From assembly GCA_017306415.1 (NCBI GenBank), contig JAFKIL010000002.1:434001-498000 (forward strand): a stretch of 64,000 nt of DNA, read 5' to 3'. The stretch is from Microbacterium sp. Its GTDB lineage: Bacteria; Actinomycetota; Actinomycetes; Actinomycetales; Microbacteriaceae. The notes beneath the pieces were generated by a model, which had not been told where the DNA came from, did no database searches, and was given only the letters and a program-made list of their open reading frames with translations. Positions 25,793-34,529 of this stretch are shown piece by piece (position 1 is the first letter of the stretch; each line of letters begins with the position of its first letter). The position numbers and the translations under genes were made by a program.

Positions 25793-27270
25793 TGGTCGGG
25801 ATCCGCTACGCGCCGGGCTCCGCGCACCTCGTCGCTACGCGCGGCGCGGTCGTGCTCATCGACGCGCCGATCTCGACCGAGCTGCTGACGCGGATCTGGT
25901 CCGAGGTCGACGAGGGCCGCGGACTCGCGGCCGTGCTGGAGGCGCTCAGCGGCGCGTTCGGCACGTCGCTCACCTCGATCCCGCCGTTCGTGGTGGCCGT
26001 CGGCGAGGCGGACGGGGTGCGTCTCGCGGTGCGTGGCGACATCCTCGTCACGGTGGACGGTCCGGGCGGCGTCGAGAACATCACCGGCACCGGCGTGACG
26101 ACGTGGTCGGAGCAGGTGGTCGCCGCCGCGCGCATGACGGTGCGCATCGGCCAGGGGCCGAGCACGTCCCCCTCCGTGGAGCTCCCGCTGCGCGACGGGG
26201 TCGTCCGCGCCGCAGCGCTCATCGCGGACTGGACGGATGCCGCCGCCCCGCGTCCGGCGTCGGAGTCCCGCGGCGTACCGTTCTCAGGATCGGCGGTCGA
26301 TCCGTCCCGGCCCGTGCCCGCCGTCAGCGGGATCTCCGTGCCCTCGGATCCGCCGGTCCTGAGAACGGTACAGGGCGAGCCCGAGCCCGAGCCTGAGCCC
26401 GCCGCACCCGCACCGGGGACGGCCGCCGCGCCGGAGCCCGCCGCAGCCGCACCGGGGGCGGCCGCCGCACCCGAGCCCGCCGCACCCGAGCCCGCCGGGC
26501 CGTGGTCCCGTCGTGCGGCCCCGGCCCTCATCGACTCGTCCGCCGTGCTGACGGCGGGGTCGGCCGACACGTGGATCCCGCAGGACGCGACGCTCGCGCC
26601 CGAGCCGGACGAGGCGACGATCGACGACGTCCCCGCGTCCGCGACGACCGGGTACGACCACCTGTGGGGCGCGACCGTGGTCCGTTCGGTCGAGGACGCG
26701 GCCGTGCGCGCGGTCGACGACGACGGCGGCGGCGAGGTCGACGGCGACGAGGCGACTCCGGATGCCGCGGACCACGCCGACACCGTCGCATCGGCGCGCG
26801 AACGCGGCGACCACGACGGCGAGACCATCTCGGTCGCCCGGGCCCGCGCGCTGCGCGACGCGGCCGGCGCTGCCACGGACCTCGGCGACGCGGACTCCGT
26901 CCCGCCGCTCGCGCCGCCGCGCCCGGCCGCACCGGGGCGGCTCCTCCTCTCCACGGGACAGCTCGTGCCGCTCGACCGCACGGTCGTGATCGGGCGTCGT
27001 CCCCGCTCCACGCGGGTGACCGGCACCGACCTGCCGCACCTGATCGCGGTGGCGAGTCCGGAGCAGGACATCTCCCGCAGCCACATCGAAGTGCGGGTCG
27101 AAGGCGACAGCATCCTCGTCACCGATCTGAACACGACCAACGGCACCACGCTGCGCCGGCTCGGCACCGACCCGGTGCGGATCCACCCCGGGGAGCGGAC
27201 CGTGGTCGTCCCCGGTGACGTGCTGGACCTCGGCGACGGCGTCACCGTGACGGTGGAGGGCATCGAGTGA
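25792..27270 (+). CDS. FHA-domain protein with Ala/Pro linker
   Basis: 492 residues. The first 130 form an unrecognised alpha/beta domain (GIRYAPGSAHLVATRGAVVLI onward). A long Ala/Pro/Glu linker follows (about residues 145-370). The C-terminal FHA domain has VVIGRRPRST, EQDISRSHIEV and DLNTTNGTTL, so phosphothreonine binding should be intact. No membrane helix. A 22-bp inverted repeat (E3) lies inside the linker coding sequence at 26275-26371 and is translated. This domain order is typical of FHA proteins in type VII-like kinase clusters; the partner is unknown. Confidence 0.82.
   Translation: MVGIRYAPGSAHLVATRGAVVLIDAPISTELLTRIWSEVDEGRGLAAVLEALSGAFGTSLTSIPPFVVAVGEADGVRLAVRGDILVTVDGPGGVENITGTGVTTWSEQVVAAARMTVRIGQGPSTSPSVELPLRDGVVRAAALIADWTDAAAPRPASESRGVPFSGSAVDPSRPVPAVSGISVPSDPPVLRTVQGEPEPEPEPAAPAPGTAAAPEPAAAAPGAAAAPEPAAPEPAGPWSRRAAPALIDSSAVLTAGSADTWIPQDATLAPEPDEATIDDVPASATTGYDHLWGATVVRSVEDAAVRAVDDDGGGEVDGDEATPDAADHADTVASARERGDHDGETISVARARALRDAAGAATDLGDADSVPPLAPPRPAAPGRLLLSTGQLVPLDRTVVIGRRPRSTRVTGTDLPHLIAVASPEQDISRSHIEVRVEGDSILVTDLNTTNGTTLRRLGTDPVRIHPGERTVVVPGDVLDLGDGVTVTVEGIE
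26275..26371. repeat. Long inverted repeat E3 inside a coding linker (22-bp arms, one mismatch)
   Basis: GTACCGTTCTCAGGA at 26275-26289 is perfectly inverted at 26357-26371; the symmetry continues inwards to 26296 and 26350 with one mismatch. The spacer is 53 nt. It encodes part of the disordered linker of the FHA protein without breaking the frame. The arm resembles that of E5 (GTACCCAACTCAGGA). Confidence 0.75.
26377..26505 (+). repeat. Ala/Pro/Glu-coding degenerate repeats
   Basis: Repeated GAGCCC and GCCGCACC units encode an AAAPEPAAAAPG-like low-complexity linker immediately after repeat E3 in the FHA-protein gene. This is ordinary linker expansion. Confidence 0.6.
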
Positions 27271-28892
27271 GCGCACGCCGGGCGCCCGCGGCGCCGCCGG
27301 ATCTGCCCGGCTTCACGTACGTCGACCTGCTCGGGTCCGGGGGCTTCGCCGACGTGTACCTGTACGAGCAGCACCTGCCCAAGCGGCGAGTGGCCGTGAA
27401 GGTGCTCCTCACGGACCGGATGTCGAGCGGCTCGGTATCGGAGTTCACGTCCGAGGCGAACGTCATGGCGATGCTGTCGACGCATCCGGCGATCGTCACG
27501 ATCTACCAGGCCGGCGTCGCCGCCGACGGCCGCCCGTACCTCGTGATGGAGTACTGCCCGAAGCCGAACCTGCAGGTCCGGTACCGGCGCGAGCCGTTCT
27601 CGATCGCGGAGTCCCTGCGCGTCGGGGTGCAGGTGGCGGCGGCCGTGGAGACCGCGCACCGCGCGGGGGTGCTGCACCGCGACATCAAGCCGGCGAACAT
27701 TCTCGTCACGGAATACAACCGTCCCGCACTCACGGACTTCGGCATCGCGTCGACGACGAGCGCGGCCGCGGAGTCCGCGGGACTGTCGATCCCGTGGTCG
27801 CCGCCGGAGTCCTTCGCCGACGCTCCGCGCAGCGACCCGCGGTCGGACGTGTGGGCCCTCGGGGCGACCGTGTACACGCTGCTCGCGGGCCGCTCGCCGT
27901 TCGAGCTGCAGGGGCAGCGCAACTCGGCGGCGGATCTGATCCAGCGGATCGAGACCTCGCCCCTCCCGCCGCTCGGGCGGCCGGATGCGCCGGTGTCGCT
28001 CTCGCGGGCGCTCGAGCGCGCGATGGCGAAGAACGCGGCCGACCGCTACCCGACCGCGCTCGACCTCGCCCGGGCGTTCCAGAAGGTGCAGATCGAGCTG
28101 GCGCACGCCGTGACGCCGATCGACATCCTCGACGACGGCGTCCCGGACGACATCGTGGAGGACGAGGACGACGGCCTCACGCGCGTCCGCGGGGTCGTCA
28201 GCATCGACCCCGAGACCGCGCCCGCCGCGGGGCTCACCCGTCCGGCCGGCTCGCCCCTCCCGCCGGCAGGTGCGGCGCCCGCCGCCCCCGCGCCGATGCC
28301 CACGTTCGACCTGCCGGCCGACACCGTCCGGCGCGGCACGACCGCATCCCCGGCCGCGACCCCGGCTGCGGCATCCGCCCTCGTCGCGGGACCGAGCTTC
28401 CTCTCTCCCGACGTCGACGAGACGATGGCCCGGATCCCCGACGCCGCCCCCGCCCCGGAGCCGGATGCCCCGGCGGCGCCGCCGTCGCGCCGCGGGATGT
28501 GGGCGGCGATCGGCGCGGGCGCGTTCCTCGTGCTCGTGGCGGTCGTGGTGGCGGTCACGGTGCCGGCGATGCTGTCCGGCGGCGCCGACCCGACACCGTC
28601 GTCGTCGACGGTGGTGAAGCCCGTCGACCCGATCCCGGTCGAGGTGGGCGCTCCGTCGAAGCCGACGGGCACGAAGAAGGGGGGCGAGATCGTGTGGACG
28701 TGGAAGGACACCGACAAGCAGGAGGGCGACACGTTCCTGTGGCGTGACGTCACACGCGCCGACCAGCCGGGTGCCACCCGGCGCGTGGCGCAGCCGACGG
28801 TCACCACCTCGGGCGCGACGACGTGCATCGAGGTCATCACGCGTCGCACGGACGGCACCACGTCCGCTCCCGTGACGGGATGCACGTCGTGA
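27267..28892 (+). CDS. Membrane Ser/Thr protein kinase (PknB-like)
   Basis: 541 residues. Kinase domain residues 15-285: LLGSGGFADVYLY (Gly loop), VAVKVLL (Lys), VLHRDIKPANIL (catalytic loop), LTDFGIAS (DFG), PWSPPESF (APE equivalent) and DVWALGATVYTLLAGR. A Pro/Ala-rich juxtamembrane stretch leads to one helix near residue 412 (MWAAIGAGAFLVLVAVVVAV) and about 105 extracytoplasmic residues (Thr/Lys-rich, Fn3-like DTFLWRDVTRADQPG). There are no PASTA repeats. All catalytic residues are present, so it should phosphorylate Thr ligands read by the FHA proteins encoded around it. GTGA overlaps on both sides. Confidence 0.94.
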   Translation: MSARRAPAAPPDLPGFTYVDLLGSGGFADVYLYEQHLPKRRVAVKVLLTDRMSSGSVSEFTSEANVMAMLSTHPAIVTIYQAGVAADGRPYLVMEYCPKPNLQVRYRREPFSIAESLRVGVQVAAAVETAHRAGVLHRDIKPANILVTEYNRPALTDFGIASTTSAAAESAGLSIPWSPPESFADAPRSDPRSDVWALGATVYTLLAGRSPFELQGQRNSAADLIQRIETSPLPPLGRPDAPVSLSRALERAMAKNAADRYPTALDLARAFQKVQIELAHAVTPIDILDDGVPDDIVEDEDDGLTRVRGVVSIDPETAPAAGLTRPAGSPLPPAGAAPAAPAPMPTFDLPADTVRRGTTASPAATPAAASALVAGPSFLSPDVDETMARIPDAAPAPEPDAPAAPPSRRGMWAAIGAGAFLVLVAVVVAVTVPAMLSGGADPTPSSSTVVKPVDPIPVEVGAPSKPTGTKKGGEIVWTWKDTDKQEGDTFLWRDVTRADQPGATRRVAQPTVTTSGATTCIEVITRRTDGTTSAPVTGCTS

Positions 28893-29635
28893 CGGCCGCA
28901 TCCACCGCGGGATCGGACGAGCTCACCGTCGAGTTCGCCGGCGAGCTGTTCCCCGTCACCCCGGGCGAGCCGTTCACCGTCGGGCGCGAAGGCGACCTCG
29001 CGATCGAGGACAACCTCTTCCTGCACCGCCACTTCCTCACGATCGAGAACATCGACGGCCTGTGGCTGCTCTCCAATGTCGGCTCCCGCCTCGCGGCGAC
29101 GGTGACCGACTCGGGTGGGCGCGTGCAGGCGTGGCTCGCGCCCGGTGCGCGGCTGCCGCTCGTGTTCGAGACGACCACGGTCATCTTCAGCGCGGGGCCG
29201 ACGACCTACGAGATCGTGGTCCACGCCGCCGAGCCGACGTTCCGCGAGACCGAGCGCTTCGACGACCCGGTGGGCCAGAGCACCATCGGCGACGTGCCGC
29301 TCACGCTCAGCCAGCGCCTGATGATCCTGGCGCTCGCCGAGCCGGTCCTCCGCCGGGAGGGGAGCGGCATGAGCGAGCTGCCGACGTCGGCGCAGGCCGC
29401 CGAGCGGCTGGGCTGGACCATCACGCGCTTCAACCGCAAGCTCGACAACGTGTGCGACAAGCTCGACCGCATCGGGGTGCCCGGGATGCGCGGCGGGGTG
29501 CGCGCGTACGCCACGAACCGGCGCGTGCGGCTCGTCGAGCACGCCATCGCCGCGAGGCTCGTCACGCGCGACGACCTGCCGCTGCTCGACTCGGAGGCCG
29601 CGTCCGAGGCCGCCGCCGGAAGGGACGACGCGTGA
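28889..29635 (+). CDS. FHA-like domain protein with C-terminal winged-helix segment
   Basis: 248 residues. The N-terminal 100 have the FHA strand pattern (FTVGREGDLAIEDNLFLHRHFLTIENIDGLWLLSNVGSR). However, the S-x-x-H motif reads LHRH, and the loop Asn-Gly is replaced by VGSR, so phosphothreonine binding is probably lost or altered. Residues 140-230 (PLTLSQRLMILALAEPVLR, TSAQAAERLGWTITRFNRKLDNVCDKLDRIGV, VRLVEHAIAARLVTRDD) look like a helix-turn-helix. It may be a local regulator, binding DNA or a locus protein. The GTG at 28889 follows the GTGA overlap pattern; ATG 28880 is an in-frame alternative. Confidence 0.7.
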   Translation: MTAASTAGSDELTVEFAGELFPVTPGEPFTVGREGDLAIEDNLFLHRHFLTIENIDGLWLLSNVGSRLAATVTDSGGRVQAWLAPGARLPLVFETTTVIFSAGPTTYEIVVHAAEPTFRETERFDDPVGQSTIGDVPLTLSQRLMILALAEPVLRREGSGMSELPTSAQAAERLGWTITRFNRKLDNVCDKLDRIGVPGMRGGVRAYATNRRVRLVEHAIAARLVTRDDLPLLDSEAASEAAAGRDDA

Positions 29636-32600
29636 AGCTCAAGGTGACCCTCCAGCGCGCCGGCGGCCCGGTCGACCTCGAGGTGACGGCCGACGGCACG
29701 TCCACGGTGGGCGACATCGCCCGCACGCTGGTCGTCGCCGACCCCACGGGCACCGTCGACGAACCGGGCCGCGTGACGCTCGTCGCGCACGAGTCCGGCG
29801 GCCCCCGCGCCCTCGACCCTGACCGCGCCGTCGGCGAGTCCGGCATCCGCTCGGGCACGACGGTGCAGATCGCGGCGGCGCCGGAGTACGTCGCCGACGA
29901 AGCACCCGCGGCAATGCTGCGCATCCTGTCCGGGCCGCTCGCCGGGACGGAGCGGCCGCTGCGCTCCGGGTCGAACGTGATCGGACGCGACCCGTCGGCC
30001 GATGTCGTCCTCGACGACGCGCTCGTGTCGAAGCGCCACGCCCGCATCAACGTCGACGCGGAGGTCGAGATCATCGACCTCAACTCCGCGAACGGCATCA
30101 TCGTGGGCGGCGAGCAGATCGCCCGGACGCCGCTGGCCCCCGGCGATGTGGTGGTGCTCGGGGCGACCGAGGTGGCCGTCATCCCCCTCACCCGTCCGGG
30201 CATCGCGCACGCCGCGACCTCGACGGTCGAGGTGGTGCGCTCGCCGCGCGTCGTGCCGCGGTTCGAGAAGCCCGAGTTCCTCGCGCCGAAGCCCCCGCGG
30301 GAGATGCCGCGCTCGCGGCCGCCGGTGCTCGCGCTCCTCGCCCCGCTCGCCCTGGGCCTGGTGCTGTTGTTCCTCAAGCAGCCGCTCTTCGCGGTCATCT
30401 TCATCGCGCTGAGTCCGCTCCTCATGCTCGCCGCGTGGCTGGACCAGCGCCTCGCCGCGCGCGCCGAGCACAAGAGGGCCGTCGCGCAGTTCGACGCCGG
30501 CATGGCGCAGTTCGAGCAGATGATGCTCGCCGCGCAGGCGGAGGAGCGCGAGGTGCGCAGCCGTGAGGTGCCGGCGCTCGCCGACGCGCTCTCGTCGCTG
30601 TCGTCGTGGGGCGAGCTGACCTGGACGCATCGGCCGGAGCATCCCTGGTTCCTCACCGCCCGCCTCGGCACCGGGCGGCAGCCGTCGCGCGCGAAGATCG
30701 CCATCAACGGCACCGACGAGACCGAGCCGGAGTACTCCGCACGGCTGTTCGAGGTGCGCGACCGCTTCTCCGTCATCGACGACGTCCCGGTCGTGGCCGA
30801 CCTCCGCGAGGCGGGGAGCATCGGCATCGCCGGCGCGCGCGGGCAGTCGGATGCCGCGGCCCGCGCCCTCCTCATGCAGCTCGTCGCCATGCACTCCCCC
30901 GCGGAGCTGGTCGTGACCGCCTTCGCCTCGCCCGCGACCCGACCCGCGTGGTCGTGGCTGGAGTGGCTTCCCCACACGAGCTCGCCGCACAGCCCGCTCG
31001 AGGGCGCCCACCTCTCCGCCAACGCCGGCGCCGCGGTGTCGCTCCTGTCGCGCCTCGAGGGGCTCGTCGACGACCGGTCCGGCGACGCGCGCGAGGCGCT
31101 CCGCGGCCCGGTCGAGAGCGGCAAGGCCCCCGAGCCGGCGCGGCCGCGGGTCCCCGTCGTGATCGTGCTCGTCGAGGACGACGCGCCCGTGGACCGCGGA
31201 CGGATGACGCGGCTCGCCGAACGCGGTCCGGACGTCGGCGTCCATCTGGTGTGGGTGGCCTCGCGGACCGGCGCGCTGCCGGCGGCATGCCGCACGTTCC
31301 TCGACGTCGAGGCGGCGGCGGAGGGCACGGCGGCCGGGATCGTGCGACGCGGCTTGACCGTGACGCCCGTGCGGGTGGAGCTCCTCGACGAGGGGTCGGC
31401 CACGGCGTGGGCGCGGGTGCTGGCGCCGACGGTGGATGCGGGAACGCCGATCGAGGACGAGTCGGACCTCCCCCGTTCGGTGTCGTACATCGACCTCTCG
31501 GGCGACGATCTCGGCGCCGAGCCTGCCGCCGTGATCGACCGCTGGCGGGAGAACGACTCGATCACGCCCCGCGACGGCCGGGTGCCGCAGCGCCGGGCGA
31601 AGGAGGGGAGCCTGCGCGCCCTGGTCGGCTACGCCGGCGCGGGTCCGCTCCACCTCGACCTGCGCGCGCAGGGCCCGCACGCGCTCGTGGGCGGCACCAC
31701 CGGTGCGGGCAAGTCCGAGTTCCTGCAGTCGTGGGTGCTCGGCATGGCGGCCGCGCACAGTCCGGACCGGGTCACGTTCCTGTTCGTCGACTACAAGGGC
31801 GGCTCGGCGTTCGCCGACTGCGTCGATCTGCCGCACACCGTGGGGCTCGTCACCGACCTGTCGCCGCACCTCGTGCGCCGCGCGCTCACGTCGCTGCGCG
31901 CCGAGCTGCGCTACCGCGAGCACCTCCTCAACCGCAAGAAGGCGAAGGACCTCGTCTCGCTCGAGCGCACCGGCGATCCCGAGACGCCGCCGAGCCTCAT
32001 CATCGTGGTCGACGAGTTCGCGGCCCTCGTGCAGGAGGTGCCCGAGTTCGTGGACGGCGTCGTCGACGTGGCCCAGCGCGGACGGTCGCTCGGCCTCCAC
32101 CTGATCCTCGCGACGCAGCGGCCGGCGGGCGTCATCCGCGACAACCTGCGCGCCAACACGAACCTGCGCGTCGCACTGCGGATGGCGGACGCCGACGACT
32201 CGACCGACATCCTGGGCGTGCCGATGGCCGCCCACTTCGATCCCTCGATCCCCGGTCGCGGGGCGGCCAAGACCGGACCGGGGCGGATCGCCTCGTTCCA
32301 GACGGGTTACGTCGGCGGCTGGTCGACGGGCGACAAGCCGCGCCCGCAGATCGACGTGCACGAGCTCGACTTCGGCGCCGGCATCGAGTGGGAGGCGCCC
32401 AAGGAGGAGGTCGTCGCCCTCAGCGACCCCGGCCCGACCGACATCGCCCGCATCGTGCGCTCGGTGCGCACCGCGGCATCCGAGCTCGCCATCCCCGCTC
32501 CCCGCAGGCCGTGGCTCGACGAGCTGGCGGCGGCCTACGACCTGGCACGCCTGCCGAGCCCGCGCACGGACGAGCGCCTGCTCCTCGGCGTCGTCGACGA

Positions 32601-34053
32601 CCCCCGCTCGCAGTCGCAGCCCACCGCCTTCTACGAGCCGGACCGCGACGGCAACGTCGCCCTCTTCGGCACCGGCGGCTCGGGCAAGAGCACAGCGCTG
32701 CGCACCATCGCGATCTCCGCGGCGATCACGCCGCGCGGGGGTCCCGTCCAGGTGTACGGCCTCGATTTCGGCGCCGGCGGGCTGCGGATGCTGGAGGATC
32801 TGCCGCACGTCGGAGCCATCGTCTCGGGCGACGACGACGAGCGCGTGACACGCCTCCTCCGGATGCTGCGCGACATCGTCGACGAGCGCTCGGTGCGCTA
32901 CGGCGAGATGCGCGCCGGCACGATCGCGGAATACCGCCGCCTCGCCGCGCGGCCCGACGAGCCCCGGATCATCGTGCTCATCGACGGCCTCGGCGCGTTC
33001 CGTGAGGCGTACGAGTTCTCGGGCGCCAACTCCGCCTGGTTCACCGTGTTCTCGCAGATCGCGGTGGACGGACGCCAGGTCGGCGTGCACTTCGTGTTCA
33101 CCGGCGACCGGCCGAACGCCCTGCCGCCGTCGATCGCCTCGACCGTGCAGAAGCGCATCGTGCTGCGGCTGGCCACCGACGACGACTACCTGCTCCTCGG
33201 TGTACCCAAGGACGTGCTGGATGCGTCGTCGCCCGCGGGCCGCGGGATGATCGACGGCGAGGAGATCCAGTTCGCCGTCCTCGGCGGGAGCGCCAACATG
33301 GCGGTGCAGTCCCGCGAGGTCGAGCGGCTCGGCGAGGCCATGCGGCGTCAGGGTGTCGCCGAGGCGCCCGGGGTCGGCAAGCTCGCCGACGCCGTCCCCC
33401 TGGGTGGACTGCCCGCGCGCACGGCGGCGGGCGACGTGGTCATCGGCCTCGCCGACCTCGACCTCGGACCGATCGGCATCGAGCCGGTCGGCGCGTTCAT
33501 GCTCACCGGGCCGCAGGGGAGCGGGCGAACCACCGCCCTCGCGACGATCGCGGCCGCGCTGGACCGCGCGCGGCCGCAGTCCGTCCGCATCCATCTCTCC
33601 CCGCGTCGCACGGCGCTCGCCCTCGCGTCCGACCCGTCGCTGTTCGCCGCGGATGCCGCAGCCGCCGCCGCGCTCGCCGAGTCGCTCGCCGATGCGGTCG
33701 AGGGTGGTCGCCTCGCGGCACCCGCTCTCCTCGTCGAGAACATCACCGAGTTCACCGGCACCGAGGCCGAGGCGCCGATCGACCGTCTCGTGCGCGCGGT
33801 GGTGCGCGCCGACGGCCTCGCCGTGGGCGAGGCGGAGGGGTCGACCTGGGGCCAGGCGTGGACGCTCGCCCAGCCCTTCAAGGCGGCCCGCCGCGGACTC
33901 CTGCTCGCCCCCAGCGACGTCGACGGCGACACGCTCTTCGGCGTCTCCCTGGGTCGCATCCGCCGCGCCGACTTCCCGGCCGGCCGCGGTTTCCTCATCC
34001 AGCAGGGCCGCGCCCGCCGACTGCAGGTCGCCCTGCCGGGGACGGAGTCATGA
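29632..34053 (+). CDS. EccC/EssC-type FtsK/SpoIIIE secretion ATPase with N-terminal ubiquitin-like and FHA domains
   Basis: 1473 residues, the motor and central membrane component expected for type VII secretion. Residues 1-85 look like a ubiquitin-type fold (YukD/EsaB-like), 100-180 form an FHA domain (VIGRDPSAD, LVSKRHARI, LNSANGI), and two membrane helices lie at about 224-265. Three ATPase modules follow: the first has GGTTGAGKSEFLQ (about 687) with LIIVVDEFAAL; the second GTGGSGKST (about 1012) but IIVLIDGLGAF in place of a DE Walker B; the third GPQGSGRTT (about 1292), with Arg for the Walker A Lys. So only module 1 looks fully competent. FHA at the N terminus resembles Firmicute EssC more than mycobacterial EccC. 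The GTG start overlaps the previous gene (GTGA); it is the last gene of the overlap chain. Confidence 0.93.
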   Translation: MKLKVTLQRAGGPVDLEVTADGTSTVGDIARTLVVADPTGTVDEPGRVTLVAHESGGPRALDPDRAVGESGIRSGTTVQIAAAPEYVADEAPAAMLRILSGPLAGTERPLRSGSNVIGRDPSADVVLDDALVSKRHARINVDAEVEIIDLNSANGIIVGGEQIARTPLAPGDVVVLGATEVAVIPLTRPGIAHAATSTVEVVRSPRVVPRFEKPEFLAPKPPREMPRSRPPVLALLAPLALGLVLLFLKQPLFAVIFIALSPLLMLAAWLDQRLAARAEHKRAVAQFDAGMAQFEQMMLAAQAEEREVRSREVPALADALSSLSSWGELTWTHRPEHPWFLTARLGTGRQPSRAKIAINGTDETEPEYSARLFEVRDRFSVIDDVPVVADLREAGSIGIAGARGQSDAAARALLMQLVAMHSPAELVVTAFASPATRPAWSWLEWLPHTSSPHSPLEGAHLSANAGAAVSLLSRLEGLVDDRSGDAREALRGPVESGKAPEPARPRVPVVIVLVEDDAPVDRGRMTRLAERGPDVGVHLVWVASRTGALPAACRTFLDVEAAAEGTAAGIVRRGLTVTPVRVELLDEGSATAWARVLAPTVDAGTPIEDESDLPRSVSYIDLSGDDLGAEPAAVIDRWRENDSITPRDGRVPQRRAKEGSLRALVGYAGAGPLHLDLRAQGPHALVGGTTGAGKSEFLQSWVLGMAAAHSPDRVTFLFVDYKGGSAFADCVDLPHTVGLVTDLSPHLVRRALTSLRAELRYREHLLNRKKAKDLVSLERTGDPETPPSLIIVVDEFAALVQEVPEFVDGVVDVAQRGRSLGLHLILATQRPAGVIRDNLRANTNLRVALRMADADDSTDILGVPMAAHFDPSIPGRGAAKTGPGRIASFQTGYVGGWSTGDKPRPQIDVHELDFGAGIEWEAPKEEVVALSDPGPTDIARIVRSVRTAASELAIPAPRRPWLDELAAAYDLARLPSPRTDERLLLGVVDDPRSQSQPTAFYEPDRDGNVALFGTGGSGKSTALRTIAISAAITPRGGPVQVYGLDFGAGGLRMLEDLPHVGAIVSGDDDERVTRLLRMLRDIVDERSVRYGEMRAGTIAEYRRLAARPDEPRIIVLIDGLGAFREAYEFSGANSAWFTVFSQIAVDGRQVGVHFVFTGDRPNALPPSIASTVQKRIVLRLATDDDYLLLGVPKDVLDASSPAGRGMIDGEEIQFAVLGGSANMAVQSREVERLGEAMRRQGVAEAPGVGKLADAVPLGGLPARTAAGDVVIGLADLDLGPIGIEPVGAFMLTGPQGSGRTTALATIAAALDRARPQSVRIHLSPRRTALALASDPSLFAADAAAAAALAESLADAVEGGRLAAPALLVENITEFTGTEAEAPIDRLVRAVVRADGLAVGEAEGSTWGQAWTLAQPFKAARRGLLLAPSDVDGDTLFGVSLGRIRRADFPAGRGFLIQQGRARRLQVALPGTES

Positions 34054-34080
34054 CGCGGCGAACGACCGCGACGCGGGGTG

Positions 34081-34124
34081 GGGATTTGTCCCCATCGACG
34101 TCGTCGCCCTCGGCGCAATAGCGT
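34081..34124 (+). promoter_or_regulatory. Shared upstream element, copy 2 (WXG100 operon promoter)
   Basis: TGGGGA and TCCCCA form a perfect 6-bp dyad around TTTG at 34079-34094. TAGCGT (-10-like) is at 34119-34124. The distance from CCCCAT (34090) to the -10 block (34118) is 28 nt, identical to the element at 12735/12763. It lies in the 145-bp gap after the ATPase gene, so the substrate block has its own promoter under what looks like the same control. Confidence 0.6.
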
Positions 34125-34198
34125 CGAGGTACACCGAGGGACACGCCCTCAGGGACTTTCGGGGGAACCGGGATCCCAACCGACGAGAAGGAGTCATC

Positions 34199-34468
34199 AT
34201 GGCCGTTTGGGGTCTTGACGTTCAGCAGGTCCGCCAGCTTTCCACGCAGCTCAACAGCAAGGCGAGCGAGATCCAGTCCATCCTGACGCAGCTCACCAGC
34301 AAGCTGAACAGCACCCAGTGGACCGGTCCGGACGCCGAGCAGTTCCGCAACGAATGGGCCGGCGAGCACACCGCCTCGCTGAAGAAGGTCATCCAGGCGC
34401 TGCAGGACGCGTCGCAGAAGGCGTCGTCGAACGCCGCCGCGCAGGAGTCCACGTCCAGCTCGCTCTGA
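34199..34468 (+). CDS. WXG100-family protein (EsxA-like)
   Basis: 89 residues, a single helical hairpin with the WxG turn at Trp41-Thr-Gly43 (STQWTGPDAEQF). It is the expected small substrate/partner of the type VII ATPase. It lacks the C-terminal YxxxD/E signal of mycobacterial substrates and instead ends in NAAAQESTSSSL; the same NAxxQExTS pattern is at the same distance from the WxG in the two neighbouring proteins. AAGGAG lies 5 nt before the ATG, the strongest ribosome-binding site of the locus. A terminator-like hairpin directly follows, suggesting that it is made in excess of the downstream effectors. Confidence 0.93.
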   Translation: MAVWGLDVQQVRQLSTQLNSKASEIQSILTQLTSKLNSTQWTGPDAEQFRNEWAGEHTASLKKVIQALQDASQKASSNAAAQESTSSSL

Positions 34469-34480
34469 GCGACGGACATC

Positions 34481-34507
34481 AGGGCGGCCCCGGTGAGGGG
34501 CCGCCCT
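34481..34507 (+). terminator. Hairpin terminator or attenuator after the WXG100 gene
   Basis: A perfect 11-bp stem (AGGGCGGCCCC with its complement) and a 5-nt loop begin 12 nt after the stop, followed by CCTTCT. Partial read-through would set a high WXG100 to effector ratio. Confidence 0.75.
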
Positions 34508-34529
34508 CCTTCTACCGATCGGGGGTGAC

